A stretch of 64,000 bases of DNA, taken from positions 71,786-135,785 of the forward strand of contig JANPFP010000259.1 of the NCBI GenBank assembly GCA_031423495.1. The letters are read 5' to 3'. Within the stretch, counting starts at the first letter, position 1. Each line of letters begins with the position of its first letter. The stretch comes from JACPYM01 sp031423495. GTDB lineage: Bacteria > Acidobacteriota > Blastocatellia > RBC074. This document shows positions 18,084-27,444 of the stretch, in pieces. A program made the translations under genes and the position numbers. The notes under the pieces were generated by a model. That model did not search any database. It worked only from the letters and a program-made list of their open reading frames with translations, and was not told the DNA's origin.

Positions 18084-19093
18084 AAATCACCTTGCACACT
18101 TTGAGTCGGGCGGTAACACATTAGATTGCTGCCACTCTGCTCAAAAGAAAACGCAACTCGCTTGAGTTCGCTAAGCGCTAATTCCACTTTGTCTCTCATA
18201 GGTGGCGGGACAAACAACAGGAGAAAGCCTCCGCCACCGGCCCCCAGCAGTTTGCCACCTATCGCCCCGGCTTCGCGCGCGCGTTGATAGGATTGGTCAA
18301 TCAGTTCAGTCGAAATTTTACGAGATAGGCGCCGTTTGGCTTGCCATCCATTGTGCAATAGTTCTCCAAAAGCTGAAATAGGAGTGTCGTTACTCAAAAC
18401 ATGAAGCCCTTGAGTTACTAAACTACTTAAATAATGCAGGTCATCTGCGTTTGTCCCTTTTTTGGTGCGTTCAAGCTGTTCGTCCAGAATTTGGTGGGCA
18501 TAGCGATTAATGCCGGTGTAAAAAAGCATTAAGTGATTTTGCAATTCAGCCAAGCGCGTAGCTAAAAGTGGAACGGGGTGGGAGGTAATGCTTCCGTCGG
18601 TGTCAAATTTTAAGTGTTGCAGACCGCCGAGCGCACAGGTGTACTGATCTTGTACTCCGACCCGTTCACGCAACAATTGCTGTTCAACATAAACCGCTTC
18701 TTCAGCCAGTTTCTTAGTGCTAACTAGCTCTCCTTTGTGAGCGTGCAATGCATGTAATAATCCCACAGTAAAAGATGACGATGAGCCTAAACCGGAGCGA
18801 GCCGGTAAATCGCCAACATAATGGATTTCGAGGTTCCCCGGTAGTTTTAAGAACTCCATACAACCTCGGACCGCAGGATGCTCTATTTGTTCAGGCGCTC
18901 CGACCAGTTCCGTACGAGAATAGCTAACTACCATTTTGTAGTCGTAGAGATTAGCGAGCGGATTGACGATTACGTAAGAGTATTTATCAATAGTGACGGC
19001 TAAGGTCTGACCGCCATGTTGACGAAAATGCTCAGGATAATCAGTGCCTCCGCCAAGAAAGCTAATCCGCAATGGTGTCTTGGTAATAATCAA
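18080..19093 (-). CDS. hddA: GHMP sugar kinase, D-glycero-D-manno-heptose 7-phosphate kinase type
   Basis: A 337-residue GHMP kinase. TPLRISFLGGGTDYPEHF (about residues 6-23) is the N-terminal signature of HddA-like heptose and related sugar kinases, ARSGLGSSSSFTVG is the ATP-binding loop, and GKLLGAGGGGFLLLF the C-terminal motif 3. HddA forms D-glycero-alpha-D-manno-heptose 1,7-bisphosphate in the GDP-heptose pathway. A HddC-like nucleotidyltransferase lies two genes upstream. GmhA and GmhB, needed for the same route, are not in the window. Fucokinase-like or other GHMP activity cannot be excluded. The start appears to be TTG (19093). Confidence 0.78.
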   Translation of the reverse strand: MIITKTPLRISFLGGGTDYPEHFRQHGGQTLAVTIDKYSYVIVNPLANLYDYKMVVSYSRTELVGAPEQIEHPAVRGCMEFLKLPGNLEIHYVGDLPARSGLGSSSSFTVGLLHALHAHKGELVSTKKLAEEAVYVEQQLLRERVGVQDQYTCALGGLQHLKFDTDGSITSHPVPLLATRLAELQNHLMLFYTGINRYAHQILDEQLERTKKGTNADDLHYLSSLVTQGLHVLSNDTPISAFGELLHNGWQAKRRLSRKISTELIDQSYQRAREAGAIGGKLLGAGGGGFLLLFVPPPMRDKVELALSELKRVAFSFEQSGSNLMCYRPTQSVQGDF

Positions 19094-19109
19094 GCTATCT
19101 ATTTTTGTG

Positions 19110-20051
19110 TTAGATATTTTTGAAGCGTTGCCGCCCCATTAACTTATATCCTTTTACTAACTCCTGAATGCCGTCGTCTAGTGAGCGCCGAGCTTCAAAC
19201 CCTGCCTCTCTCAATCGTTGATTGGAAACTATATAGTTTCGCTTATCAGGGTCGCTGCCAATGGCGGCAAAGTGAATATAAAATTTCGGCAGGTATTTTT
19301 GGATTTTGAGCGCTAACTCTTCCTTTGACAGGTTGGCTTCATCCAAACCCGCGTTGTATGGCCGCCCATACATTTTTTCGGCATTTTGCAGACAGTGGAT
19401 GAAACAATCTGCGACATCCTTGATGTGGATATAGTTTCGTTTGAAGTCTTTCTCGAAAATTACGATAAAGCCATCGGTAACTGCCGCATACACAAAGTGA
19501 TTCACTAACAGGTCAAGTCGCATACGAGGTGATAACCCAAACACCGTAGCCAATCGCAAGGTAATGGTATTTGGCGCTGCTAAGACTTCTTGCTCCGCTT
19601 GGACTTTCGTCAGCCCGTATAGAGAAATCGGCTCAAGAGGCGTTTCTTCGGTGCAATGTAAGTCGCCTGATTGTGTTCCATAGCCACTGTTGGTGGTGGG
19701 ATAAACGACAAGCTGCTGTGGGCTGCGCATCCGCATCAACATTTGCACCGCTTCGAGATTCACCGAACGGGCAGTGAAAGGGTCAAGGTCACACGCCGGA
19801 GCTCCAACTACGGCAGCCAGGGGGACTACGACATCGGCGGATTTGAGAGATTGTCTCATCAGCGCTTCGTTTCTGGCGTCACCGTGAACAAATTCGAAAT
19901 TTTTATTCGCACAAAGGTGAATTAAATTCTGCTCGCCATAAGTCAGGTTATCCAGCACAGTTACTTGATAGCCTGTGGCTAGCAAATGCTCAGTTAATAT
20001 GGAGCCTAGGTAGCCAGCCCCGCCGGTAATAAGCACTCTAATTAAATTCAT
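19110..20051 (-). CDS. NAD-dependent sugar epimerase/dehydratase
   Basis: A 313-residue extended SDR. VLITGGAGYLGSIL (about residues 6-19) binds NAD, PTTNSGYG carries the active-site Thr/Ser and YGLTK the Tyr-x3-Lys. RNYIHIKDVADCFIHCL matches the C-terminal substrate region of UDP/GDP-sugar epimerases. It starts at ATG 20051, overlapping the nucleotidyltransferase stop by four bases, and ends 16 bp before the kinase gene. Being wedged between HddC- and HddA-like genes it likely modifies the nucleotide-activated heptose or a similar sugar. The exact chemistry (4,6-dehydration or epimerisation) is not decided. Confidence 0.8.
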   Translation of the reverse strand: MNLIRVLITGGAGYLGSILTEHLLATGYQVTVLDNLTYGEQNLIHLCANKNFEFVHGDARNEALMRQSLKSADVVVPLAAVVGAPACDLDPFTARSVNLEAVQMLMRMRSPQQLVVYPTTNSGYGTQSGDLHCTEETPLEPISLYGLTKVQAEQEVLAAPNTITLRLATVFGLSPRMRLDLLVNHFVYAAVTDGFIVIFEKDFKRNYIHIKDVADCFIHCLQNAEKMYGRPYNAGLDEANLSKEELALKIQKYLPKFYIHFAAIGSDPDKRNYIVSNQRLREAGFEARRSLDDGIQELVKGYKLMGRQRFKNI

Positions 20052-20803
20052 AAGAGACCAACGTGAAAAATCCTATTTATTTCAATAATCGGGAATTTAG
20101 CAGGCAAGGTTTTTAGCCTGTCAGGCGTTCCGAAATCCAGTAAAGCTGAATTGGTATAATTAAAGCTCAGAACTTCAGCGGTTTGAACGAGTTTTGGGAG
20201 TATATCGCGTTCCAGCGACACACCGCCGTTGTTTTCAATAAACTCTTTGACGTATTTCAGATTAAAACAATAACAACCGCAGTTGATTGCCAATTGAAGA
20301 AAATTTGATTCCGGGGTCTCAAATGCTACTTTTTCCCTGAAACCTATAACTCTATTATTCCGGTCTATCTGTATCGCTCCTACATCAGGCAAACCATGCG
20401 ACGCAGTCGTGACGATAGTGGCAACCGGATTTGTTTGGCGATGGTAACGTACCACTTGGTCGTATTGAATATCGAGTAATGTGTCGCCATTGATGCACAA
20501 AATATCATAATGCTGAGTGGAAACTTGGGTAGCAGCCAACAATGCTTTTCCGGTTCCAGTTGATTCGGTAACGATAGTAATTTTGCGTTCAGCAAAATTT
20601 GCTGCCACAAACTCTTCGATTACTTCAGACAGGTGTCCGGTGACTAGAATAAGTTCAGTGCAACCTTCCCAAAATAATTTATGAATCAGAAGTTTTAAGA
20701 ACGGTATTCCATGAATCGGCATCAGGCATTTAGGTGAACCGGAAGCCAACGTCCCAAGTCTAGACCCTTTTCCGCCCACAAGCAGGCAGGTTGTAAAAGA
20801 CAT
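20048..20803 (-). CDS. Sugar-phosphate nucleotidyltransferase, HddC-like
   Basis: A 251-residue protein using ATG at 20803; the frame also allows a TTG nine bases earlier. CLLVGGKGSRLGTLASGSPK (about residues 6-25) is the pyrophosphorylase signature with the catalytic Arg and Lys, CLMPIHGIPFL follows, and CINGDTLLD holds the metal-binding Asp. Length and the neighbouring HddA-like kinase suggest D-glycero-alpha-D-manno-heptose 1-phosphate guanylyltransferase. Glucose- or mannose-1-phosphate activation is the alternative. It lies 27 bp downstream of the Wzc-like gene and overlaps the epimerase gene by four bases. Confidence 0.78.
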   Translation of the reverse strand: MSFTTCLLVGGKGSRLGTLASGSPKCLMPIHGIPFLKLLIHKLFWEGCTELILVTGHLSEVIEEFVAANFAERKITIVTESTGTGKALLAATQVSTQHYDILCINGDTLLDIQYDQVVRYHRQTNPVATIVTTASHGLPDVGAIQIDRNNRVIGFREKVAFETPESNFLQLAINCGCYCFNLKYVKEFIENNGGVSLERDILPKLVQTAEVLSFNYTNSALLDFGTPDRLKTLPAKFPIIEINRIFHVGLL

Positions 20804-20829
20804 TTCAGGCAAAGAATTATTTTAAGTAG

Positions 20830-23427
20830 TTAGTTGCTGGCGCGGGTACGCTTGCGTTTACCATTATGCCGTGACGAGGAATGGATTACGCCATTCGTTT
20901 TGGCGCTCGTCGCCGCATCATCAACCTTTGATTGATGTCCAATTCCTGCCGTTACTTCGTCAAAGCTGGAATTTACCATTGGTTCGCGGGAGAGGTTCGG
21001 TGTCACGGTTTCGGCATTTTTATCCAAGCCAGAATAATAGTCTGAGTGGTAACGGGAATAATAATAATCGTCGTAACCACTCGTTCGCATATCTACATTA
21101 TTGATGACCACGCCGAAGATTTTTGCGTTGACTTGTGCGAGTTCGCGGCGCGCACGTTGGACTATGTTGCGCTTACTCTTTCCGCCTTGTACGACAAAGA
21201 TGACGCCTTCGACCAGGGTCGAGAGAATCAACGAATCGCTCACATTCATTAACGGCGGCGAATCAATGATGATGTGGTCGTAACGCTCTTTTAAGGCTTC
21301 TAGCGTTTCTCTCATCCGGTTTGAGCTGATGAGTTCAGCCGGATTCGGCGGCAACGGTCCACAAGGGATGACAAACAGATTCTCAACCATCGTGGGTTGA
21401 ATTAGGGTCTCGACATCAACGCCGCGTGACAAACAGGTTGAAAGACCTTGATGAGTCGTGAGGTCGAAAACCTTATGAACCGAAGGGCGGCGCAGGTCTG
21501 AATCAATCACCAGCACCGAAGCGCCCAATTGGGCCAGCGAAATGGCGGTATTCACTGCCGTAGTGGTTTTGCCTTCGCTTGGCATACTGCTCGTCACCAG
21601 AATCGTTTTCGGCGGATTACCGGCTGCTGAGAGCAACACCGAAGCGCGCAATCCTCGATAAGCCTCGGCAAATGAACTGTTGCTGTTAGTGAGCAATTCG
21701 AATTGCGGGCCTTGCCGCGCGGCGGTTTCGCGCGTGAGAACCAACGCCTTAGAACTGCTGGTGTTGCGGCCTGCCGAGAGTGAATTTATTTTGCGCGTCG
21801 CTAACGCAGGAATGACGGCCAGCGTCGGCAAGGCGGTGCAGCGCTCTACGTCCTCTATGGTTTTTACTGTGTTATCGAGAAATTCGATCAGCAGCGCCAA
21901 GCCTACGCCGAGGCTTAAGCTGAAAAGCAAACCGATCAAAATCACTCGCAAACGGTTGGGGCTAACTGGCATGACAGGTACCGTCGCGGGATCAATCATC
22001 TGCATATTCGAATGCTGTTCTGCGACTTGAATGTTGGCTTGATTGGTCTTTTGCAGGAAGTCGGTATAAAGCGTTTTAGCGGTATCTACTTCCTGTTTGA
22101 GAATGCCGAATTGCACCACGGAATTGTTTTGTTGAGCGGCTTCTGATTTCGCTTGTTCGAGCATGGCTTTGAGCGAGGTTTCGTCGCGTTGGGAGCGTTC
22201 AAAATCGGCTTTTAGTTTATCTGACAGACTGACGCGACCTTCTTCGATTTGTTTTTGAATGGCTGCCATCTGTTTGTTGACATCCAGCGTACGCGGGTTT
22301 TCAGGGCCGAACTTGCCAGCATATTGCGCGGCGGTGGTGGCGAGTTCGCCGAGTTTATTTTGCAACGCGCTAGTTTTGGCATCGGCGAAAGCCTCGGGCA
22401 GTTGAGCCACGCGGCCTTGTTGGGCTTCTTCGTAAAGCGATTGTTTGAGAATTCGTTCGGTTTCGGCGCGAGTTACCTGTTCGTGCATTTTGGCGAGCTT
22501 GCCAGTGATCAGGCTCTCTTTGCCGTCAGTCGAAAGCATGTTCCGCTTGTTGGCGTAATCAGTCAGCCGCTGTTCGGACTCTTGAACTTTAGCCTGCAAT
22601 TCGCGCGTACGATCTTTGAGCCAGTTTGAGGTCGTCGCGTATTTCTGGGTGCGATTCAGAAAGCTGCGCTCCATGAATACCTGAGCGATGGTGTTGACGA
22701 TTGAGGCAGCCAGCGCCGGATTAGTATGCTGAAAAGAAATTGACAGCATATTCGTTTCTTCGATCGGAGCAGCCGAGAGATTCGCCGCCAATAAGTTGAC
22801 GTAAGGGGCCAGCTGCGCGCTTTCGTCGGAAGAACGCGACAGCCGGGTTTCTATCGGAGGAATTGTGACAGATTCAGCGGCTGTGATTGCGGGAGTAGGC
22901 GTGCGCGTGCCAAAGCGCGTCACGATGGTGTTGATTGCTTCCCAGACTGACTTGCGACGATTGACTTCCATGAAGCTCGGATTTTGATCGAGCTTCATAA
23001 TGGCGACGACGTCTTCGAGCAGCGGACGGCTCTGCAATTGCTTCACCTTCGTTCGCATCGCCATCATTACGTAATAGCCGGGATCGCCGTCCTCGCTTTC
23101 GATTACTACGTCACCAGAACGGAAGAGCGTACGATTTTCTTTTTCGATTTCGATGGTGGTGCTGGCCTGATAAAGCGATTGAGTGCGGAAGATTTCGACA
23201 GTAACGATGAAGCTGATAATCAGTACGATAAAAAGAATGAGCCATTTATGCTTACGGATTCTGCGCCACATCTCTGCGAGTTGTAGCTGTATACCGCTGA
23301 GTGAAGGCTCACCCATGCCATAACCATAAGCGTCAGGGTATGCCCCCATCGGCGAATGTTCGCTGGCGGCAATGGCTGCGTCGGAATAGGGGTCATGACG
23401 CACCAACTTGTTTTTTTCTTCAGCCAT
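20830..23427 (-). CDS. Wzc/GumC-type polysaccharide co-polymerase with tyrosine kinase domain
   Basis: ATG at 23427 with GGAG nine bases upstream gives 865 residues; a TTG two codons earlier is less likely. An N-terminal Wzz domain has one membrane helix (about residues 60-80) and a second near 495-515, with a long coiled-coil periplasmic part between. The cytoplasmic BY-kinase domain follows: SSMPSEGKTTTA (Walker A), LVIDSDLRRPS (Walker A') and HIIIDSPPL (Walker B). A tyrosine cluster (GYDDYYYSRYHSDYYSG) near residue 800 is the usual autophosphorylation tail. It controls chain length and export with the Wza-like protein encoded next to it. Confidence 0.92.
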   Translation of the reverse strand: MAEEKNKLVRHDPYSDAAIAASEHSPMGAYPDAYGYGMGEPSLSGIQLQLAEMWRRIRKHKWLILFIVLIISFIVTVEIFRTQSLYQASTTIEIEKENRTLFRSGDVVIESEDGDPGYYVMMAMRTKVKQLQSRPLLEDVVAIMKLDQNPSFMEVNRRKSVWEAINTIVTRFGTRTPTPAITAAESVTIPPIETRLSRSSDESAQLAPYVNLLAANLSAAPIEETNMLSISFQHTNPALAASIVNTIAQVFMERSFLNRTQKYATTSNWLKDRTRELQAKVQESEQRLTDYANKRNMLSTDGKESLITGKLAKMHEQVTRAETERILKQSLYEEAQQGRVAQLPEAFADAKTSALQNKLGELATTAAQYAGKFGPENPRTLDVNKQMAAIQKQIEEGRVSLSDKLKADFERSQRDETSLKAMLEQAKSEAAQQNNSVVQFGILKQEVDTAKTLYTDFLQKTNQANIQVAEQHSNMQMIDPATVPVMPVSPNRLRVILIGLLFSLSLGVGLALLIEFLDNTVKTIEDVERCTALPTLAVIPALATRKINSLSAGRNTSSSKALVLTRETAARQGPQFELLTNSNSSFAEAYRGLRASVLLSAAGNPPKTILVTSSMPSEGKTTTAVNTAISLAQLGASVLVIDSDLRRPSVHKVFDLTTHQGLSTCLSRGVDVETLIQPTMVENLFVIPCGPLPPNPAELISSNRMRETLEALKERYDHIIIDSPPLMNVSDSLILSTLVEGVIFVVQGGKSKRNIVQRARRELAQVNAKIFGVVINNVDMRTSGYDDYYYSRYHSDYYSGLDKNAETVTPNLSREPMVNSSFDEVTAGIGHQSKVDDAATSAKTNGVIHSSSRHNGKRKRTRASN

Positions 23428-23483
23428 TTTCAAGCTCCAAACCGCGTGAGGCGGCCTTTAGGGGATGTATCAGTTCGGGGCGT

Positions 23484-24608
23484 TTAATAGGGAATCGGCA
23501 TACGTGCTGCGCTTACGCCGAAGGCGCTAAGCACAGGGTAGGCAATTGATTTCATGCGGCTGTTGGGGACGATGATTACGTCATTGGCAAGAATCGTTTG
23601 ATCTTCGGCCTTACCACTCATTACCGCACCAATATCTATCGCAATTTCCATTCGTTTGCCGGTTTCTGGATGCTCGCGGAAGATGATGCCGCGTCCGGCT
23701 GCCGCTTTGAAAGTCGTACCTTGTGCCAACGAAATCGCTTGCCGCACCGTAGTTCCTTCTTTCAGCGGATATGAACCTGGTGTTTTAACTTCGCCTGCGA
23801 CAAAGAAAACTTCGGTTTGCGGAATGTTCACGATATCGCCTGCTTCGACTTGCATGTTTTGGTCGAAATGACCTTTGAGCAATCCGTTGATATTCACCTT
23901 ATGCATAACGTATTGCGGAGCCGGTGCATCTTCTTCAGCCTCTGTTACTTTTTGGTTGTCTTGTTCAGCGGGCGGTTCAGTTGAGGCTTTAAGATTTTTT
24001 TCTGCCAGCGTGTTTTCTGCCGGTTCAGCCTTTGCCGCTGTTTTGTCATTTGCTTTGAGCTTGCGAATGACAAACGCCGTCGAACTGTGGTCGGGCATCA
24101 AGCCGCCGGCGACGGTCAGCAATTCGATTAACGAAGGCCGCCCTTCGATTTGATAAACGCCGGGGCTGCGCACCGAGCCGTGAATGAAATAAGAGCGGCT
24201 GTTGAATTGCCGCACGTTGACCGTGACCTGCGGGTCGAACAGATATTTATCGCGCAACCCATCGGTGATGAATTTGGCTAACTGTTCGATGGTTTTGCCT
24301 TTCGCGTTAATGCGTCCCAGATAAGGCATCAGAAACGTTCCGCCTGCCGTGACGCGACGATTACCTGAGAGTTCAGGTGCGTCTTCGATCTGTATGTCAA
24401 GCACGTCGTTTGAGCCGATGCGGTAATCTTCATCGGGCGTCACCAGAATGGAGTTAGAACGATTGTCGTCACCTCCATTGGTGCGCGACGTTCTTCCGTT
24501 TTCATCGCGTTTAGAGCTGCCTCCTTCGGGTTTGTTTTGGGCAAACGCGAAGCAACACAGCCACAGGATGATGAGCGCGAGGAAATGCGTCTTCATTGCT
24601 TTATTCAT
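23484..24608 (-). CDS. Wza-type polysaccharide export protein with SLBB domains
   Basis: A 374-residue secreted protein. A signal peptide covers about residues 1-23, cleaved near AFAQ. YRIGSNDVLDIQIEDAPEL (about 62-80) starts the Poly_export domain, and SLBB-type segments follow near 150-190 and 265-350 (each with the SPGVYQIEG or TPGSYPLKEG pattern). A low-complexity, acidic linker lies between them (about 200-240). It should form the outer-membrane or periplasmic channel that works with the Wzc-like kinase. No clear lipobox is visible, unlike E. coli Wza. ATG 24608 overlaps the upstream gene's stop by four bases. Confidence 0.88.
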   Translation of the reverse strand: MNKAMKTHFLALIILWLCCFAFAQNKPEGGSSKRDENGRTSRTNGGDDNRSNSILVTPDEDYRIGSNDVLDIQIEDAPELSGNRRVTAGGTFLMPYLGRINAKGKTIEQLAKFITDGLRDKYLFDPQVTVNVRQFNSRSYFIHGSVRSPGVYQIEGRPSLIELLTVAGGLMPDHSSTAFVIRKLKANDKTAAKAEPAENTLAEKNLKASTEPPAEQDNQKVTEAEEDAPAPQYVMHKVNINGLLKGHFDQNMQVEAGDIVNIPQTEVFFVAGEVKTPGSYPLKEGTTVRQAISLAQGTTFKAAAGRGIIFREHPETGKRMEIAIDIGAVMSGKAEDQTILANDVIIVPNSRMKSIAYPVLSAFGVSAARMPIPY

Positions 24609-26062
24609 GATGTAGTACCTTTCATCGAACGGGTTGCGCCAACTAAAACTTGGCGCACCGGTTCAGGGAATGCAACGGTTTCAGGTATCGCTTGCGGTAA
24701 GACCGCGCCGAGTTCTGAACTGACGGCAGCCAATGTCAAAAAAAGCAGCGCGTGCGCAGGCAGATGCAGATGAAAATCGAAAAAGCTATGCACCAGCATT
24801 CCGACGATGGCGGTGCTGCAACCAAGCGCCAGCCCCGCGCGTAAAGGATCGCGCGATTGCATGCCCCGTTTCAATTGTCTGTACAGCAAAACGAAAAACC
24901 ACAACACCAGTAAGCTGCCGATCAGTCCGCCATCCGCCAACACTTGTAAGTAATCGTTATGCGCTGCATTGACGGTGAGCGAACCATCGCTGCGACTATA
25001 TTGCGGAACGGCTGTCTCATAAGCTCCCAGCCCGACGCCCACCAGCGGATTAGCTTGGATCAGCCTCAATGTATCGCGCCAAATCCACCCGCGCGTCGCA
25101 TAAAAATTCGCGCCCTGTGATTGCAGCCCGCCTTGACTGACAAAACGATTAAGCATGGGTTCAGCGCCGATCCACCACAGTCCGGCAAGCAACACTAGGC
25201 ATAACGCTGCGATAGCACCGAGGCGTGAAAGCACTGCCTGCATAAAAGTGCGCAAACCAAAAGTGCCTTCTTCTTCGTCATTACTCGTATGATTGCGATG
25301 GCCTGACGCGGTGCGACGAGAGAAACATCTTGTGAGGTATGCGCCTGCTACGCTTAGGTAAATCAATTCGACGATGAGGCCGAGTGCGCCGCCCCGCGAA
25401 AGCGAAAAGATTACGGCCACAATCATCAACGCCGCCGCTCCGCCATAAATTAACCGCGCCGCACCGCTGATTTCGCGTGTGATGAGCAAGGCCAGCGGTA
25501 AAGGTAGCAACATTTCGATATAACCTGCGAAATGAGCGTGATGAACGAAGGGGCCGAAAGGCGCAGTGATGTCTTCGGCGATGGCAGGCCGCAACCAGAA
25601 AAATTTTCCGTCCCAGCCGAAATGTTGAACCAGTGCAAACAGCGACAGCAATGCGCCAAAGCAGACGGCGAACCGTTGCCACATTTCAAGTATCTCGCGT
25701 TGAGCTATCAAATGAGTCGCAGTGATGAAGCACACGAATAATAGAAAAAGTTGCAACACCGTGGCACGCGTCGCTTCGACATCGAACGAGAGGCTTTGCC
25801 TTTGTCCAGCGGCGTCTGTCCAAGCGAAGCTTTGTAAAAGCCCCAGCAAAAGAATTGCCAGCAAAGGCCAAAGCGTTGTAGGGATGGGCAAAGACAAACG
25901 ACCATCACTAGCGGCTTTGACGCCCGTCAGGAACAACAACAGCACGCACATCCATTCAAAGATCGCTACCGACCACGGCTCAACTGCGCCGTGTACCAGC
26001 GCGGTGAAGACTGTCATCGCGAGCAGCAAAGTGAAACAGATTCGATCAATGCGTACGCTCAT
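24605..26062 (-). CDS. O-antigen polymerase/ligase family membrane protein
   Basis: A 485-residue protein with about ten to twelve membrane segments and a large outer loop. That loop ends in AAHNDYLQVLADGGLIGSLL (about residues 366-385), the Wzy_C/O-antigen ligase motif with a conserved His. VGVGLGAYETAVP just before it also fits. Such proteins polymerise lipid-linked repeats (Wzy) or ligate glycan to lipid A (WaaL). With Wzc, Wza and Wzx homologues in the same locus Wzy is the better guess. The start ATG at 26062 overlaps the TPR gene's TAA by one base. Confidence 0.84.
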   Translation of the reverse strand: MSVRIDRICFTLLLAMTVFTALVHGAVEPWSVAIFEWMCVLLLFLTGVKAASDGRLSLPIPTTLWPLLAILLLGLLQSFAWTDAAGQRQSLSFDVEATRATVLQLFLLFVCFITATHLIAQREILEMWQRFAVCFGALLSLFALVQHFGWDGKFFWLRPAIAEDITAPFGPFVHHAHFAGYIEMLLPLPLALLITREISGAARLIYGGAAALMIVAVIFSLSRGGALGLIVELIYLSVAGAYLTRCFSRRTASGHRNHTSNDEEEGTFGLRTFMQAVLSRLGAIAALCLVLLAGLWWIGAEPMLNRFVSQGGLQSQGANFYATRGWIWRDTLRLIQANPLVGVGLGAYETAVPQYSRSDGSLTVNAAHNDYLQVLADGGLIGSLLVLWFFVLLYRQLKRGMQSRDPLRAGLALGCSTAIVGMLVHSFFDFHLHLPAHALLFLTLAAVSSELGAVLPQAIPETVAFPEPVRQVLVGATRSMKGTTS

Positions 26063-27354
26063 TAAAGTTGAGTCAGCGAAAAATCATCAAGCCAGAGCGA
26101 GCCTTTCGCAGGCTCGTCATAAACGAACTTGGGTGTTCGTTGCAGTATCAGCTTTCCGGCAGTTGCGTTGGCAGGCGTAGCGAACTCAAACGACAATTGC
26201 TGCCAACCAGATTGGGTTGTGACAATGGGAGCAGAACTCGCCAACGGCAAAGAATCGGCCTGATTGAGCAACACGATACGCGGGCCTTCAGGAATAACGA
26301 GTTGTTTTGTTTGGACGAAGCATTCAAGCCGATAACGCGCGCCAGGCCGCAGCAAAATGAATTGCTGCACCTCATCACTCACTTGCGTGGTATCGCGTCC
26401 GAGAAATTGCAGCCTGAGTGACCGCTTCCCCGTATGCGCCACTTGATCGTCTAGCTGGACGACAACAAAGCGGCTGTCTTTCAGCTTCCAATCGAAATGA
26501 GCCAAACGTTGTGGCGCGTTAGTTTCAAAGCCGCCGTTCCAGATTAGCGGAACTGGCTCTTTCAATCCGCCAATTTGGCCGCCAAGCAGGGAAATCCAAT
26601 GTTGGCGGGCTAACGGCAAATCGCCGGCTTGCAACAATGCGTCGAAAAATAAAGAAGTTTCAGGCAACGCTAGCAATGCGTTGCGATCAACTGTCGCCAG
26701 AGCAGCAACGGCGGACTGAGGTTGAGTTTGTTCGAGGTAAAATTGCGCCAGCGTCAAGCGCGCTTGCGGAGCTTCACCCGCTACTATTTCGAGTTTTGCG
26801 TTGTCGCCTTGCGTTACTTGCCAAAGCAAATCGAGCGACTGCGGCAACCATACGGGGTTGTTGGCTACGGCATAGCGAAAGTGTTCAAGCGAAGCGTCAA
26901 CTTTGTCAGTTCTGACGAGTTGATTCGCCAGTCGCCAGCGAATTTGTCGGTCATTCGGTGCGCGGACGGTTGCCGCTTTCAGATGGTTTTCTGCCGCCAT
27001 CGCGTCGCCTTGCAAACCTTTGGCTAAAGCCGCAAGCACATGGTGATGAGCATTCTGCGGTGAAAGCTGAACGGCACGCGCCGCCGCTTCCACCGCTTGC
27101 CCGGTCACCTGCTCATCTTCGCCAGCGTCGGCAATAGCTGCCGCCGCTAAACGCGCAGCAAGACGGGGTGAGCGCGGAAAATACTGATGTGCCGCAGTTA
27201 GCGTAGCGCGACTGACCAGACTGCCATCTTCAGTGAAGGTGCCGATAATGAAATCAGCCAGCACCAGCCAGGCCAGCCATAAGCAGACCAAGCTGGTAAT
27301 CAGCAGGATGGTCAGGCGCGCAGCTTTTTGGGGATGATTGAGCGTAAGCGACAT
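26062..27354 (-). CDS. Membrane-anchored TPR protein with C-terminal carbohydrate-binding-like domain
   Basis: A 430-residue protein. A membrane helix lies at about residues 14-36, then a helical TPR-like part (about 45-260, with the AVQLSPQNAHHHVLAALAKG and ATVRAPNDRQIRWRLANQL repeats). From about residue 275 the sequence turns beta-rich (WNGGFETNAPQRLAHFDWKL ... WLDDFSL), which is the pattern of CBM4_9/galactose-binding jelly rolls. TPR proteins next to Wzy-like genes often serve in assembly or sensing. The role here is inferred from position only. The start codon lies inside a hairpin (27352-27370). Confidence 0.75.
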   Translation of the reverse strand: MSLTLNHPQKAARLTILLITSLVCLWLAWLVLADFIIGTFTEDGSLVSRATLTAAHQYFPRSPRLAARLAAAAIADAGEDEQVTGQAVEAAARAVQLSPQNAHHHVLAALAKGLQGDAMAAENHLKAATVRAPNDRQIRWRLANQLVRTDKVDASLEHFRYAVANNPVWLPQSLDLLWQVTQGDNAKLEIVAGEAPQARLTLAQFYLEQTQPQSAVAALATVDRNALLALPETSLFFDALLQAGDLPLARQHWISLLGGQIGGLKEPVPLIWNGGFETNAPQRLAHFDWKLKDSRFVVVQLDDQVAHTGKRSLRLQFLGRDTTQVSDEVQQFILLRPGARYRLECFVQTKQLVIPEGPRIVLLNQADSLPLASSAPIVTTQSGWQQLSFEFATPANATAGKLILQRTPKFVYDEPAKGSLWLDDFSLTQL

Positions 27355-27370
27355 CTGAAAATCTCAGATG
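27352..27370 (-). promoter_or_regulatory. Inverted repeat covering a start codon
   Basis: CATCTGA and TCAGATG are perfect 7-bp arms around a 5-base spacer. The ATG of the TPR gene (27354-27352) forms the 3' end of the palindrome on the minus strand, so folding the RNA would hide the initiation codon. It could limit translation or be a protein-binding site; nothing else supports either. Confidence 0.4.
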
Positions 27371-27444
27371 AACCGAATTGTGGGCGATTCGTTGTTAATG
27401 AATCATAGCGGGGTGATTGATTGTTACGGGGCTGATGTTTGCTG

